From: Planctomycetaceae bacterium
GTDB lineage: Bacteria > Planctomycetota > UBA1135 > GCA-002686595
Length of the DNA: 64,000 nucleotides
NCBI GenBank assembly: GCA_011525785.1
Contig: WYBT01000030.1
Coordinates: 372,001 to 436,000 of the forward strand
Direction of reading: 5' to 3'
The notes under the pieces were generated by a model, which did no database searches, was not told the origin of the DNA, and saw only the letters and a program-made list of their open reading frames with translations. A program made the translations under genes and the position numbers. Position 1 is the first letter of the stretch, and each line of letters starts with the position of its first letter. Positions 34,087-42,651 of the stretch are shown piece after piece.

Positions 34087-35544
34087 ATGCCGCCCCGTAC
34101 TGGCCGGCGCTCCGCAGAGCGTCTGGCGGTCCTGCACTTGACCCACGAGGTCGCCGAATGGCTCGCGCCGAACGCCGAGTCGTACGCATGCGCCGAGGTG
34201 CTCGGCAGTGCGAGCGGAGACCTGGTGGCAGCTGCGGTGCGCGCGCGCGATCAGGCCGGCAGCGGCCGGGACGAGTGCTTGCTCGTGCTGGGTGGAACGC
34301 TGGTCGAACACCGCCTGCTGAGTTTGCCGCCCATGCCCAAGGCGGACAGTCGCGTCGTGCTCCAACGCAAGGCGGCCGGGCTGCTCAACAGCGACGTGCG
34401 CGAGACTCTGTACGCGGCGGTCGAGCTCGCCCGCGATGGCGAGAGCGACAACGGGACCGAGCCGCGGCGCTGGAACCTGCTCGCGGTGCGCCGCTCGTTG
34501 CTCACGCCGCTGGCCGCCGGACTGGCGCGCGCGAGAATTCGCTCGCGACGCCTGGTCTGTGGCCCGATGGCGCGGCTGTGCGACGCGCGCGCGCAACTCA
34601 CCGATGTGACCGCGCCGGCGATCGTGATCGACGTCGATCTGGACTCGGTCGCCGTGAGCTTGATCCACGGCGATCGGTTGCGCATGCACAACCGCATCCC
34701 CGGCGCGTTCCACAAGACGCCCACGATGGCGCTCACGCTGGTCCAGGAGCTGCGCAGTTTCGACGCGTTCTGCCGCAAGAGCAGCCGCGGCAGCCCGGTG
34801 GCGTGCGTCGTGCTGATGGGCCTGGAGTCCGAGCGCTCGCGACTGCTGGTCGGAGCGATCCGCTCCGCGTTGGGCGCCGCGCAAGTGCTGGCGCCGGCGG
34901 AGGGTGACTCGGCCGCGGATGGGGCCTCGACACTCCATCGGCGGGCTGTGCTGTCCGCCTGCCGCGCGCAGGGCCCGTTCGAACTGAACGCGCCCTTGCC
35001 TTCGCCGCCGCACGTCGCCACGGTCGGCGCCGTCGCAGGTTGCGCCTTGCTCCTGGCGGCGACCCTCGGCGCCGTCTCGCACGAGCGTCTGGCCCGCGAA
35101 GCGCGGCGGCTGCGCGGCGCGCGCGTCGAGTTGGAGACGCGAGCGGTCGACCTGGAGCGATTGCGCGACGACAACCAGCGCTTCGACGCGTTGCTCTCGA
35201 GCGCGGTCACCGAGGCAGAGCGGCTCGCGCGCGCCAGGGGCCTGGGGGTTCCGCTCGAACCCGCGCTCGCCGCCGTGCTGCGCGAGGTGGACGGGCTGAC
35301 ACCGCTGAGCTCGCTCTCCTTCGAGCGCTGGGACGGCGAGGGCGGGGTGAGCTTCGCAGCCGAGTGCCCGCGCGATCCGCTCTCGACGCTGCGCTCGCTC
35401 AAGGCCGTCCAGTCCGCGCTGGAGTCGAGCGCGCTGTTCGAGAATGCCTGGGTCGAGCCGCCCGAACTCTTGCCCGGCAGCTCTGACGAGCGGGGCGCGA
35501 GCCTCGAGTATCGCGGCGGCAGCGAGTGGGAGCGCGAGCCGTGA
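34087..35544 (+). CDS. PilM-PilN / GspL-like assembly protein
   Basis: 485 residues from the ATG at 34087. Residues about 1-300 resemble the actin-like ATPase fold of PilM/GspL (VVLQRKAAGLLN, IVIDVDLDSVAVSLIHGDRL, NRIPGAF). A membrane segment at about 310-330 (VATVGAVAGCALLLAATLGA) is followed by a periplasmic coiled coil (LAREARRLRGARVELETRAV) and a PilN/GspL-type ferredoxin-like domain ending near 455. So cytoplasmic and periplasmic assembly functions are joined in one chain, as in GspL. It is the first gene of the operon; the next start overlaps its stop (GTGA). Sequence similarity to named families is weak, so the role rests on fold pattern and context. Confidence 0.72.
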   Translation: MPPRTGRRSAERLAVLHLTHEVAEWLAPNAESYACAEVLGSASGDLVAAAVRARDQAGSGRDECLLVLGGTLVEHRLLSLPPMPKADSRVVLQRKAAGLLNSDVRETLYAAVELARDGESDNGTEPRRWNLLAVRRSLLTPLAAGLARARIRSRRLVCGPMARLCDARAQLTDVTAPAIVIDVDLDSVAVSLIHGDRLRMHNRIPGAFHKTPTMALTLVQELRSFDAFCRKSSRGSPVACVVLMGLESERSRLLVGAIRSALGAAQVLAPAEGDSAADGASTLHRRAVLSACRAQGPFELNAPLPSPPHVATVGAVAGCALLLAATLGAVSHERLAREARRLRGARVELETRAVDLERLRDDNQRFDALLSSAVTEAERLARARGLGVPLEPALAAVLREVDGLTPLSSLSFERWDGEGGVSFAAECPRDPLSTLRSLKAVQSALESSALFENAWVEPPELLPGSSDERGASLEYRGGSEWEREP

Positions 35545-36182
35545 AGTCACGTGCGCTCGGACATGTCTCGAACCTCTCGTCAGGCCTCGCGGCGCGCGGC
35601 GCGACGTTCGCAGCGCCGTCGCTGGTGGCGTTGCTGGCGCTGGCCGGAGTCACCGCGCCTCCCGCGCTGTCGGTCGGGGATGCCCGCCGCTCGCTCGAGT
35701 ACGCCCGCGCCCGCGCCGAGGAGTTCGAACGCGAGCGCGCCCGCGCGGCGCAACGCGGCGCAACCCTCTCGTGGGAGAAGCTCGAGCAGACCGTCGCTGC
35801 GCTGCGCTCGCGGATCCCCCAGTCGCTCGACCCGGTGGTGACGCAGTCCGCGCTGCGTCTGGCCGCGCAGCGCAGCGGCATGGAGCTCGACTCCCTGGTG
35901 CTCGGCGCACAGCGCGATCCGCTGCTGCCGACCACCAGCGATCGACTCGTCGTCACGCTGGTCGAACTGGTTGGCGCGGGTCCGATCGCCGCTCCCGTGC
36001 GCGTGCAGCGCGAGCTCGCGGCCCTGGGGCTGCCGTGCTGTGTGCTCGAGGCCAATCTCGACTTGCCCCCCGACGACAGCTCGCGCGCGCAGCTGCGTCT
36101 TCAGTTGGGCCTGCTGCATTTCGCGCCTGTTCTCCCGCAAGCGGAGAGCACCGACGCCGCGCCCGATGGAGAGTTCCCGTGA
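35541..36182 (+). CDS. PilO / GspM-like inner-membrane assembly protein
   Basis: 213 residues. The GTG at 35541 overlaps the previous stop (GTGA). Pattern: a short cytoplasmic start, one membrane segment at about 23-42 (FAAPSLVALLALAGVTAPPA), a charged coiled coil at 50-85 (ARAEEFERERARAAQRGATL), then an alpha/beta domain with RLVVTLVELVGAGPIAAPVR, consistent with the PilO/GspM ferredoxin-like fold. It probably pairs with the upstream PilN/GspL-like protein in the inner-membrane platform. Assignment rests mainly on topology and position between the GspL-like and GspC/PilP-like genes. Confidence 0.65.
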   Translation: MKSRALGHVSNLSSGLAARGATFAAPSLVALLALAGVTAPPALSVGDARRSLEYARARAEEFERERARAAQRGATLSWEKLEQTVAALRSRIPQSLDPVVTQSALRLAAQRSGMELDSLVLGAQRDPLLPTTSDRLVVTLVELVGAGPIAAPVRVQRELAALGLPCCVLEANLDLPPDDSSRAQLRLQLGLLHFAPVLPQAESTDAAPDGEFP

Positions 36183-36982
36183 TTTCGACTCAGAAGAAGT
36201 GGATCTACGGTGTGGTGCTCGTGATGACCTCGGCGCTGTTCGCGCACGAGCTCGTGAAGGCCACCTCGACGGAGGACCCGCCGCTTCCGCTGGATGCCCC
36301 CGCTGAAGCGCTCGGCGTGGAACTGACGGGGGGCGCTGCGCGTGGTTCGGCGGCCGAGGAGGTACCCAACGATCCCGGCGCGGCGGGCGATCCAGCGCAA
36401 GTCGGCGCCGAGAAGGGCGACGCCACGCTGGGTGCGCTCGAGCGCGCGCTCGCGCTCCTCGACCAGGACTCGGCGGGCGGTGACGCGCGTCCTGCGCTCG
36501 CGCGCGCCCGCCGCAAGCGCAACGCCGACGTCGACGAGAGCTTGGAGCAGCCGGACGCGCCTCAGCAAGGCGAGGCGCCTGAACTCACGACGGCGCCGAC
36601 GGATCTGGAATTGCGCTCACGTGTCGACGAACGCGCCGAACTCGTGGCCCGACTGGAGCTGTTCCTCGAGGACTATCCGCTGATCGGCATCGTGCGCGGA
36701 GCAGGCGGAGACTGCGCCGTGTTCGGAGGTCGCCGCGTGCGGGTCGGCGAACGACTGCTCGAGGAGGATGCCGAGTTGCTCGAGTGCGATGAACTGGGAG
36801 TGAAGGTCGAGCTGCGGGGTCGAACGCTGCGGATCGAACTCGGCCCGCTGCGGACTCGCCCGCGCTCCACGCCACTCGAGGGCGGCGCGGCGGGCGCGCT
36901 CCAGTCGCCCGCGGCGGCGCGCGCACCCGTGCCCGCAGCGCAGCCGAGTCCGGCGGCGCCGGCGCAGGGAGGTGGCCAATGA
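36179..36982 (+). CDS. GspC / PilP-like protein
   Basis: 267 residues. GTG start at 36179 (GTGA overlap, with GGAGAG upstream). An N-terminal membrane segment (KKWIYGVVLVMTSALFAHEL) is followed by a long acidic, Ala-rich linker with no predicted fold (25-155). A small beta domain at about 165-230 (DYPLIGIVRGAGGDCAVFGG, RRVRVGERLLEEDAELLECD) resembles the HR/PilP domain that links the inner platform to the secretin. The C-terminus is Pro/Ala-rich. The next gene, the secretin, overlaps its stop (ATGA), as expected for that partnership. Confidence 0.65.
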   Translation: MISTQKKWIYGVVLVMTSALFAHELVKATSTEDPPLPLDAPAEALGVELTGGAARGSAAEEVPNDPGAAGDPAQVGAEKGDATLGALERALALLDQDSAGGDARPALARARRKRNADVDESLEQPDAPQQGEAPELTTAPTDLELRSRVDERAELVARLELFLEDYPLIGIVRGAGGDCAVFGGRRVRVGERLLEEDAELLECDELGVKVELRGRTLRIELGPLRTRPRSTPLEGGAAGALQSPAAARAPVPAAQPSPAAPAQGGGQ

Positions 36983-38421
36983 ACTCTGATCTCCGCTTGC
37001 CGTGCGCGCTGGCGCTTTCGGCTCTGCTGGGCTGCCAGACGATCGCGCCCCCGATCTCCAGCCGTCAAAACCGTAGCGGGCCCAAGCCCGAAGACGTGCG
37101 CCTTTCCCTGCACGATCAATATCCCGACGAACTCGCCGGGCCCAAGTCGGTGCTGATCGAGGGCGGCGAGGGAGCGAACGAGTACGTCCGTCCGCGCATC
37201 GGCGGAGACGAGCGTCTGGCGGTCGAGTTCCGCGGCGCTCCGCTGGGCCAGGTGATCCAACTGCTCGCAGACCGCGCCGGGCTCAACATCCTGCTCGACG
37301 CCGAAGCGAACGAGCCGGTCGATGTGTCCTTCAAGAGCATCACCCTCGACGATGCGATGCACACGTTGCTCGAGCGCCACGGCCGCCGCCTGGTCGAGGG
37401 GCCAGCGGGCGTGTTCTGGATCGAGCGCACGGACGGCTCCCAGCCGGCTGTGGCCACGTTCCACGCCCGCTCGAGCGACGTCCAGGCCTCGCTCGCCAAC
37501 CTGCAGGCGCTGCTCTCGACGACGACCACGGTCGTGGTCGAGCCCACCCAGAACTTGATCGTCGTGCGCGGCGCGCAGTCCGACATCGAGATCGCGCGCC
37601 GTTATCTGGGAGAGATCGATCGCGCGCAGCAGCAGGTGCTGATCGAAGTGCGCATCCTCGAAGTGGTGCTGGGCGACGACTTCCAGCTCGGGATCACGCA
37701 CGACATCGCGGGCTCCATCAACGGCCACCTGTTCGGGCTGATGCAGGAGCTGGGGACGGGCGACAGCAGCTTCGAGTTCCAGTTCAACTCGCAGGATGGC
37801 GACGTCGACGCGACGATCAACGCGATTCGCCGCGTGACGGGCACCGACCTGGTGAGTTCGCCGCGCGTCCTGGCGCTCACCGGCGTCGAGGCCACCATCG
37901 AAGTGGTCAAGGAGGTGCCGTACATCAACGTCACCAGCACGCAGACCGCGAGCGCCAACGGCCAGGGCGTCAACGTCGTCCAGGAGGTGCAGTTCAAGGA
38001 GGCGGGCGTGAAGCTCAAGGTCACGCCCACGATCCAGCGCGACGGCGCAGTGCGCATCGTGATCGACCAGGAGTTGAGCGAGGTGGTCGACACGTTCAAC
38101 GAGATCCCCGTGCTCGACAAGCGCTTCCTAAAGAGCACGTTCTTGGTGGACGACCGCAGCACCGTCGTGCTCGGCGGCCTGATGCAGGACAAGCGCACTG
38201 AAGTGGACAAGGGCATTCCCGGGTTGATGGACATCCCCTGGCTCGGACGGCTCTTCCGCAGCGACGACGACACGACGCAGAAGCGCGAGCTGCTCGTGTT
38301 CCTCACTCCGCGCGTGGTCGATCCGCGCGAGGCAGCTGAGCTGAACGGAGTGTTCCAGCGCGAGTACACCGAGAAGGTCCGGCAGACGGGCGTGCGCTCG
38401 CACGCCGAGGACTCGAAGTGA
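36979..38421 (+). CDS. Outer-membrane secretin, GspD/PilQ family
   Basis: 480 residues, short for the family. A lipoprotein-like signal (ALALSALLGC) suggests lipidation at Cys15. Then come an STN/secretin-N type domain (about 70-145, VEFRGAPLGQVIQLLADRAG), one further ring-building domain (about 155-210, VVEPTQNLIVVRGAQSDIEI) and the secretin core (about 210-450): QQVLIEVRILEVVLGDDFQL, VSSPRVLALTGVEATIEVVK, GVKLKVTPTIQRDGAVRIVI, VVLGGLMQDKR, GIPGLMDIPWLGRLFRS and ELLVFLTPRVV. It forms the outer-membrane gate of the machine. The ATPase gene starts within its stop codon. Confidence 0.93.
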   Translation: MNSDLRLPCALALSALLGCQTIAPPISSRQNRSGPKPEDVRLSLHDQYPDELAGPKSVLIEGGEGANEYVRPRIGGDERLAVEFRGAPLGQVIQLLADRAGLNILLDAEANEPVDVSFKSITLDDAMHTLLERHGRRLVEGPAGVFWIERTDGSQPAVATFHARSSDVQASLANLQALLSTTTTVVVEPTQNLIVVRGAQSDIEIARRYLGEIDRAQQQVLIEVRILEVVLGDDFQLGITHDIAGSINGHLFGLMQELGTGDSSFEFQFNSQDGDVDATINAIRRVTGTDLVSSPRVLALTGVEATIEVVKEVPYINVTSTQTASANGQGVNVVQEVQFKEAGVKLKVTPTIQRDGAVRIVIDQELSEVVDTFNEIPVLDKRFLKSTFLVDDRSTVVLGGLMQDKRTEVDKGIPGLMDIPWLGRLFRSDDDTTQKRELLVFLTPRVVDPREAAELNGVFQREYTEKVRQTGVRSHAEDSK

Positions 38422-40097
38422 GCGCCAACGCCGCGAAGTTGCGCCTGGGCGATCGCCTGCTCGATCGCGGCCTGATCAGCGCCAACCAGCTCTCGGTGGC
38501 GCTGTCCGAGCAGCGCCGCGCCTATCGACCGCTGGGCGAGATCCTGGTCGGCTTGGGTTTCCTGCGGCAGGAAGTCGTGTCCGAGATGCTGGCCGAGGAC
38601 CTGGGGGTTCCGTTCCTGCGGGCCTCGCAGATCGAGCCCGATCCGCTGGTGCTGGCCTCCGTGGACCGCGAGTTCGTTCAGTCCACCGGCGCCTTCCCGA
38701 TCCGGGTCGAGAACGACCAGCTGCTGGTGGCGATGGTCGATCCGGACAACCCGGAGCGACTCGCGTTGGTGCGCTCCCGCTTTCCGTTTCCGCTGCAATT
38801 GGCGGTCACGACCGAGTCGGACATCGGGCTGCTGGCGCGCAAGCACCTGGCCGAGCAGTCGGGTCAGGTGGCGATGGTCTTCGACGCTCTCGAGGGCGCC
38901 GGCGCGGCGCTGGGCGCCGAGTTTCCGGTCGAGCGCGTCACGCTCGCGATGCTGGTCGACGGCGTGCACCGCAGCGCCACCGACATCCACATCGAGCCCG
39001 AGGAGAAGATCACGCGGGTGCGCTATCGCATCGACGGGATCCTGCACCAGGGCGAGAACCTCCCGCGCAGCGCGACGGACGCAGTGATCTCGCGCATCAA
39101 GATCCTGGCCAATCTGGACATCGCCGAGCGGCGCAGACCCCAGGACGGGCGACTGCGGATCCAAGTCGACGAGCGTCCGGTCGACATGCGCGTGTCGATC
39201 ATGCCCTCGGCCGAGGGCGAGAACGTCGTGCTGCGCATCCTCGATCGCGGCGCGGTGGCGCTGCGCCTGGAGGACCTGGGCATCGCGCCCGCGATCCTCA
39301 AATTGCTGCGGCTGGTGAAGGAGCGTCCGCACGGGCTGTTCCTGGTGACCGGCCCGACGGGCTCGGGCAAGACCACGACGCTGTACTCGCTGATGGCCGA
39401 GATGGACTCCGTGCACGACAACGTCGCGACCATCGAGGATCCGATCGAGTACCGCCTGCCGCTCGTGCGCCAGAGCCAGGTCGACCCTGCCATCGGCTTC
39501 GGGTTCCAGGAAGGGCTGCGCGCGCTGCTGCGCCAGGACCCGGACGTGATCCTGGTCGGCGAGATCCGCGACAAGGAGACCGCCGAGATGGCCATCAAGG
39601 CCTCGATGACCGGCCATCTGGTGTTCTCCACGCTGCACACCAACTCGGCCATTGGCGCGGTTCCGCGCCTCGTGGATCTGGGGGTCGATCCGTTCCTGAT
39701 CGAGGACTCGCTGATCGGCGTTCTGGCTCAACGCCTGTTGCGCTGCGTGTGCTCCTCGTGCGCTGAGCCGGTCGCGCCGACGCACGAAGAACTGGTCTGG
39801 CTCCAGGGCGAGCCGGGGCAGATGCGGCGCGGGCGCGGTTGCCCGCGTTGTCGCAGCTCGGGCTACTCGGGGCGCTCCGCGCTGTGCGAGTTGTTCCTGC
39901 CCGACGAGTCGCTCGGCGATCTGCTGCGCTCGGGGACCAACTTCACCGCGCTGCGCAGTCACATGGCCAGCCGCGGCTACTTGGGCATGGAGGACGACGG
40001 CCGGCGCAAAGTGCGCAGCGGCGTGACGACGATGGAAGAGGTCGCGCGCGTTCACCGCAACCACCGGTTGAGTGAGGCGGAACGTGAACACGTATGA
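38418..40097 (+). CDS. Secretion/pilus assembly ATPase, GspE/PilB family
   Basis: 559 residues, GTG start overlapping the secretin stop. An N-terminal MshEN/GspE_N-type domain (1-150, RLGDRLLDRGLISANQLSVA and FLRASQIEPDPLVLASVDRE) is followed by the hexameric ATPase: Walker A GPTGSGKT at 312-319, Asp box and Walker B region IEDPIEYRLP and DPDVILVGEIRDKETAEMA, and a His box in GHLVFSTLHTNSAIGAVPRL. A zinc-binding tetracysteine site is present: CxxxxC around 443-448 and CPRC at 475-478. All catalytic elements are intact. It powers pseudopilus or pilus extension from the cytoplasmic face. Confidence 0.95.
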   Translation: MSANAAKLRLGDRLLDRGLISANQLSVALSEQRRAYRPLGEILVGLGFLRQEVVSEMLAEDLGVPFLRASQIEPDPLVLASVDREFVQSTGAFPIRVENDQLLVAMVDPDNPERLALVRSRFPFPLQLAVTTESDIGLLARKHLAEQSGQVAMVFDALEGAGAALGAEFPVERVTLAMLVDGVHRSATDIHIEPEEKITRVRYRIDGILHQGENLPRSATDAVISRIKILANLDIAERRRPQDGRLRIQVDERPVDMRVSIMPSAEGENVVLRILDRGAVALRLEDLGIAPAILKLLRLVKERPHGLFLVTGPTGSGKTTTLYSLMAEMDSVHDNVATIEDPIEYRLPLVRQSQVDPAIGFGFQEGLRALLRQDPDVILVGEIRDKETAEMAIKASMTGHLVFSTLHTNSAIGAVPRLVDLGVDPFLIEDSLIGVLAQRLLRCVCSSCAEPVAPTHEELVWLQGEPGQMRRGRGCPRCRSSGYSGRSALCELFLPDESLGDLLRSGTNFTALRSHMASRGYLGMEDDGRRKVRSGVTTMEEVARVHRNHRLSEAEREHV

Positions 40098-41280
40098 GTA
40101 CGTGGCCATCCAGTCGGACGGTGCTGCGATTTCCGGCCGGGCCGTCGCGCGCGACGAACTGGATCTGGATCGCGAGCTCGAGTCGCGCGGTCTGGTGCTG
40201 TCGCGCGCTCGCCTGGCGGACTCGCAGCGGGCGCTGCGGGCCGCGCGACTGTCGCACGACGACCTGATCACGCTGACGACGCAACTCGCCGCGATCGTCG
40301 GAGCGGGCGTGCACATCGTCGAAGGCCTCGAAGGGATCGGGCAGCGGTTGACCCGTCCGGCCAGCCGGCGCGTGGTCGAAGACGTCGTCCAGAGTTTGCG
40401 TGCGGGCTCGATGCTCTCGGAGGCGCTCGATCGCCATCCACGCTCGTTTCCTCAGGTGTACCGGTCCTCGGTTCGATCGGGCGAGGCCTCGGGCGCCCTC
40501 GATCGCGTGCTCGAGCATCTGGCGGCCCACATGGAGTGGGCGCGCGGCATGCGCGCCACCGCGCTGCAGGCGCTGATCTATCCGGCGGTGCTGCTCGCGG
40601 CGCTCGTGGGCCTGGTGTTCATCCTGCTGTACTTCGTTCTGCCGCGGATCCTCACGCTGTTCCCCGGCGGTAGGGACGAGTTGCCGCGCGAGACGCAGAT
40701 CGTGATGGCTCTCTCGGAGTTCACGGTGGACAACATCGTGTGGATCGCCGCGGGAGCGATCGCTCTGGTCAGCGCCTTCGTGCTCTGCCGCCGCCGCCCG
40801 GCGGGTCGTGTGGCGCTCGACTCGGCCTTGTTGCGCGTCCCGCGCGCCGGGCGAGTCGCGCAGCAGCTCGCCATTTCGCGCTTCGCGTCGACGGCCGCCT
40901 TGCTGCAGGACGCGGGCTGCGATGTGTTCACCTTGCTTGGCGTGGCGGGCTCGACCTGCGGCAACGCAGCGCTGGCGGCGGCCTTCGAACGCACCAGCGA
41001 GCGCGTTCGCCGCGGACAAACGATCACCCAGGCGCTCGAGAGCGAGCCGCAGATGGACCCCATGCTCGTGCAGATGGTGGCCGTGGGTGAGAAGACCGGC
41101 GAGCTCGCGCGCTGCTTCGCGCGCCTCGCCAAGTACTACGACGACGACATTCCCCGGGCGGTCAAACGCTTTCTGGCGCTGCTCGAGCCGTGCATGTTGC
41201 TCGGCGCAGGGATCGTCGTCGGGTTGATCCTGCTCGCCGCCCTGGCGCCCATTTTCAAACTCTACGAGTCGATCGGATGA
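40084..41280 (+). CDS. Inner-membrane platform protein, GspF/PilC family
   Basis: 398 residues. The GTG at 40084 has GAGG 6 nt upstream and gives the family-typical start NTYEYVAIQSDGAAISG; it overlaps the ATPase gene by 14 nt. Two homologous cytoplasmic helical domains are seen (about 60-165 and 265-370; SGALDRVLEHLAAHMEWARG and ELARCFARLAKYYDDDIPRA), with membrane segments at about 165-195, 218-238 and 375-395 (PCMLLGAGIVVGLILLAALA). The polytopic platform couples the ATPase to pilin assembly. The pseudopilin gene starts in its stop codon (ATGA). Confidence 0.93.
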   Translation: MNTYEYVAIQSDGAAISGRAVARDELDLDRELESRGLVLSRARLADSQRALRAARLSHDDLITLTTQLAAIVGAGVHIVEGLEGIGQRLTRPASRRVVEDVVQSLRAGSMLSEALDRHPRSFPQVYRSSVRSGEASGALDRVLEHLAAHMEWARGMRATALQALIYPAVLLAALVGLVFILLYFVLPRILTLFPGGRDELPRETQIVMALSEFTVDNIVWIAAGAIALVSAFVLCRRRPAGRVALDSALLRVPRAGRVAQQLAISRFASTAALLQDAGCDVFTLLGVAGSTCGNAALAAAFERTSERVRRGQTITQALESEPQMDPMLVQMVAVGEKTGELARCFARLAKYYDDDIPRAVKRFLALLEPCMLLGAGIVVGLILLAALAPIFKLYESIG

Positions 41281-42101
41281 AGCTGAACGTTCGCAAAACC
41301 GGCCGCGCGTGCGCGGGTTTCTCGCTCATCGAGTTGATCGTCGCCGTGGCGATCATGGCCGTTCTCGTTGGCGCGGCCGTGCCGATCACGTCCAAGGTTC
41401 TCTCCCACAAGGCGCGCGTAGCGACCCGAGGAGAGCTGCAAACACTCGCCGACGCGGCGCTGGAGCACTTCCGCGACACGGGGACATTGCCCACTTCGAT
41501 CGGCAACTTGATCGTCGACTCAGGATCCGCGGGTTGGAGCGGCCCCTACCTTCCCGGGGTCGTGACGGATCACGTCACCGGCTCGAGCGGCTACGAGGTC
41601 GACGCCTGGTCGCGCGGTTACGTCGTGAGCGTCGCGGGAGACGTGCTGACGATTCGCAGCGCCGGCGACGACGCTTCGAGCGGCACGGCCGACGATCTGA
41701 TCATCCAGGCCGACGTGACTTCCGTACGGCGCGAGCAGACGCTCTCCGAACTCAAGATCCTCAATCAGAGCATCGCGCACTACAACAGTCTGTACCAACT
41801 CAGCGCGCCGCTCTCGACGACTTGGGCGACTGCGTTCAACTCGCTGGTGGCGCAGGGGCTCTTGCCCAACGACAGCGACTACCTCACCGACGGTTGGGGG
41901 CAGCCGTACCAATCCGCAGGCGGGGCCGGCCCGTTGGTCGAGTTGGTGTCGAGCTCGCTCAAGACTGTCGGATCAGGGAGCAACGGCTCGAACGGCAACG
42001 CCAACGGCGGCAACAAGGGGAACAAGGGCAACAAAGGCAACAACGGGAACAAGGGCAACAGCGGGAACAAAGGGAACAAAGGCAACAAGGGCAAGAACTG
42101 A
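41277..42101 (+). CDS. GspG-like pseudopilin with Asn-Lys-Gly repeat tail
   Basis: 274 residues, ATG overlapping the previous stop (ATGA). The prepilin leader ends RACAG, then FSLIELIVAVAIMAVLVGAA with Glu5 conserved. The globular part carries pseudopilin-like features (ALEHFRDTGTLP, GWSGPYLPGVV, DAWSRGYVVSV). A second half (about 155-230) has LSELKILNQSIAHYNSLYQL and LTDGWGQPYQSAGG, as if a partial second pilin domain. The last 43 residues (232-274) are a pure Gly/Asn/Lys/Ser repeat (NGSNGNANGG, then NKG units). Such a basic, flexible tail is unusual for a pseudopilin. It is the last gene of the operon. Confidence 0.88.
   Translation: MKLNVRKTGRACAGFSLIELIVAVAIMAVLVGAAVPITSKVLSHKARVATRGELQTLADAALEHFRDTGTLPTSIGNLIVDSGSAGWSGPYLPGVVTDHVTGSSGYEVDAWSRGYVVSVAGDVLTIRSAGDDASSGTADDLIIQADVTSVRREQTLSELKILNQSIAHYNSLYQLSAPLSTTWATAFNSLVAQGLLPNDSDYLTDGWGQPYQSAGGAGPLVELVSSSLKTVGSGSNGSNGNANGGNKGNKGNKGNNGNKGNSGNKGNKGNKGKN
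41970..42098 (+). repeat. In-frame 9-nt repeat coding the NKG tail
   Basis: Repeated AACAAGGGC-type units (Asn-Lys-Gly, with Ser and Ala variants) form the 3' end of the pseudopilin gene. Synonymous changes (GGC/GGG, AAG/AAA) show it is translated rather than a recent expansion. It is not a CRISPR array. Confidence 0.8.
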
Positions 42102-42110
42102 GCGGCTCGC

Positions 42111-42116
42111 TACTCT
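42111..42116 (+). promoter_or_regulatory. -10 box TACTCT, six bases before an ATG
   Basis: TACTCT, then GGCGCG, then the ATG at 42123: the same geometry as TACGCT-6-GTG at 25842. A message starting here would be leaderless. It separates the PTPS-like gene from the secretion operon ending 9 nt earlier. Confidence 0.45.
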
Positions 42117-42122
42117 GGCGCG

Positions 42123-42620
42123 ATGGAACGCTGGTCCATCGAGGTCGCCAAGGAGTACTTCAAGTTCTCTGCAGCCCACTTCCTGATCTTTCCGGACGGC
42201 TCCTCGGAGCGTCTGCACGGCCACAACTACCGCGTGCGAGTCGCGATCGAAGCGCGCTTGGGCCCGCACGGGCTGGTGTTGGACTTCAAGCAGGTCAAAC
42301 CCGTGGTGCGAGGGCTGGTCGACGAACTCGACGAGCACTGGCTGCTGCCCGGTGAGCACCCGCGCTTGAAGATCCGTCAGCTTCCTGAGGGCGTGACCGA
42401 GGTCGACTACCTGGGGCTGTCGTACCGTGCCCCGACGGGGGACGTGATCGTCCTACCGATCAACAACACCAGCTCGGAGAACCTGTCGGCGTGGGTCGGA
42501 CGCGAGCTCTCGCGGCGTCTCACCGAGCGCTTCCCCGACGTGCTCATCCGCAGGCTGCAAGTCGCCGTCGAGGAAACGTCGGGGCAGTGGGGCGTCTACA
42601 CGTACGAGCGCGAGGAGTGA
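42123..42620 (+). CDS. 6-pyruvoyl-tetrahydropterin synthase / QueD-family protein
   Basis: 165 residues. The fold marks of the PTPS/QueD family are present: the three zinc His in FSAAHFL and LHGHNY, VLDFKQVKPVVRGLVDELDE, NNTSSENLSAWVGREL with the conserved Glu, and VAVEETSGQWGVYTYE. The catalytic Cys that normally sits a few residues before LHGH in QueD and PTPS-II is missing; the segment reads PDGSSERLHGHNY. So the reaction on dihydroneopterin triphosphate may differ (PTPS-I/III/IV-like variants exist). Other queuosine or pterin genes are not adjacent, although ribD, also of GTP-derived metabolism, lies 5 kb away. Confidence 0.85.
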   Translation: MERWSIEVAKEYFKFSAAHFLIFPDGSSERLHGHNYRVRVAIEARLGPHGLVLDFKQVKPVVRGLVDELDEHWLLPGEHPRLKIRQLPEGVTEVDYLGLSYRAPTGDVIVLPINNTSSENLSAWVGRELSRRLTERFPDVLIRRLQVAVEETSGQWGVYTYEREE

Positions 42621-42651
42621 TCGCGACTCGCGCAGCCGCGTCCTGCGCTCC

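Noticed and set aside
41970..42098. Repeat array that could be taken for CRISPR or a tandem repeat locus
   Set aside because: Units are 9 nt, in frame, without spacers, and code the NKG tail of the pseudopilin.
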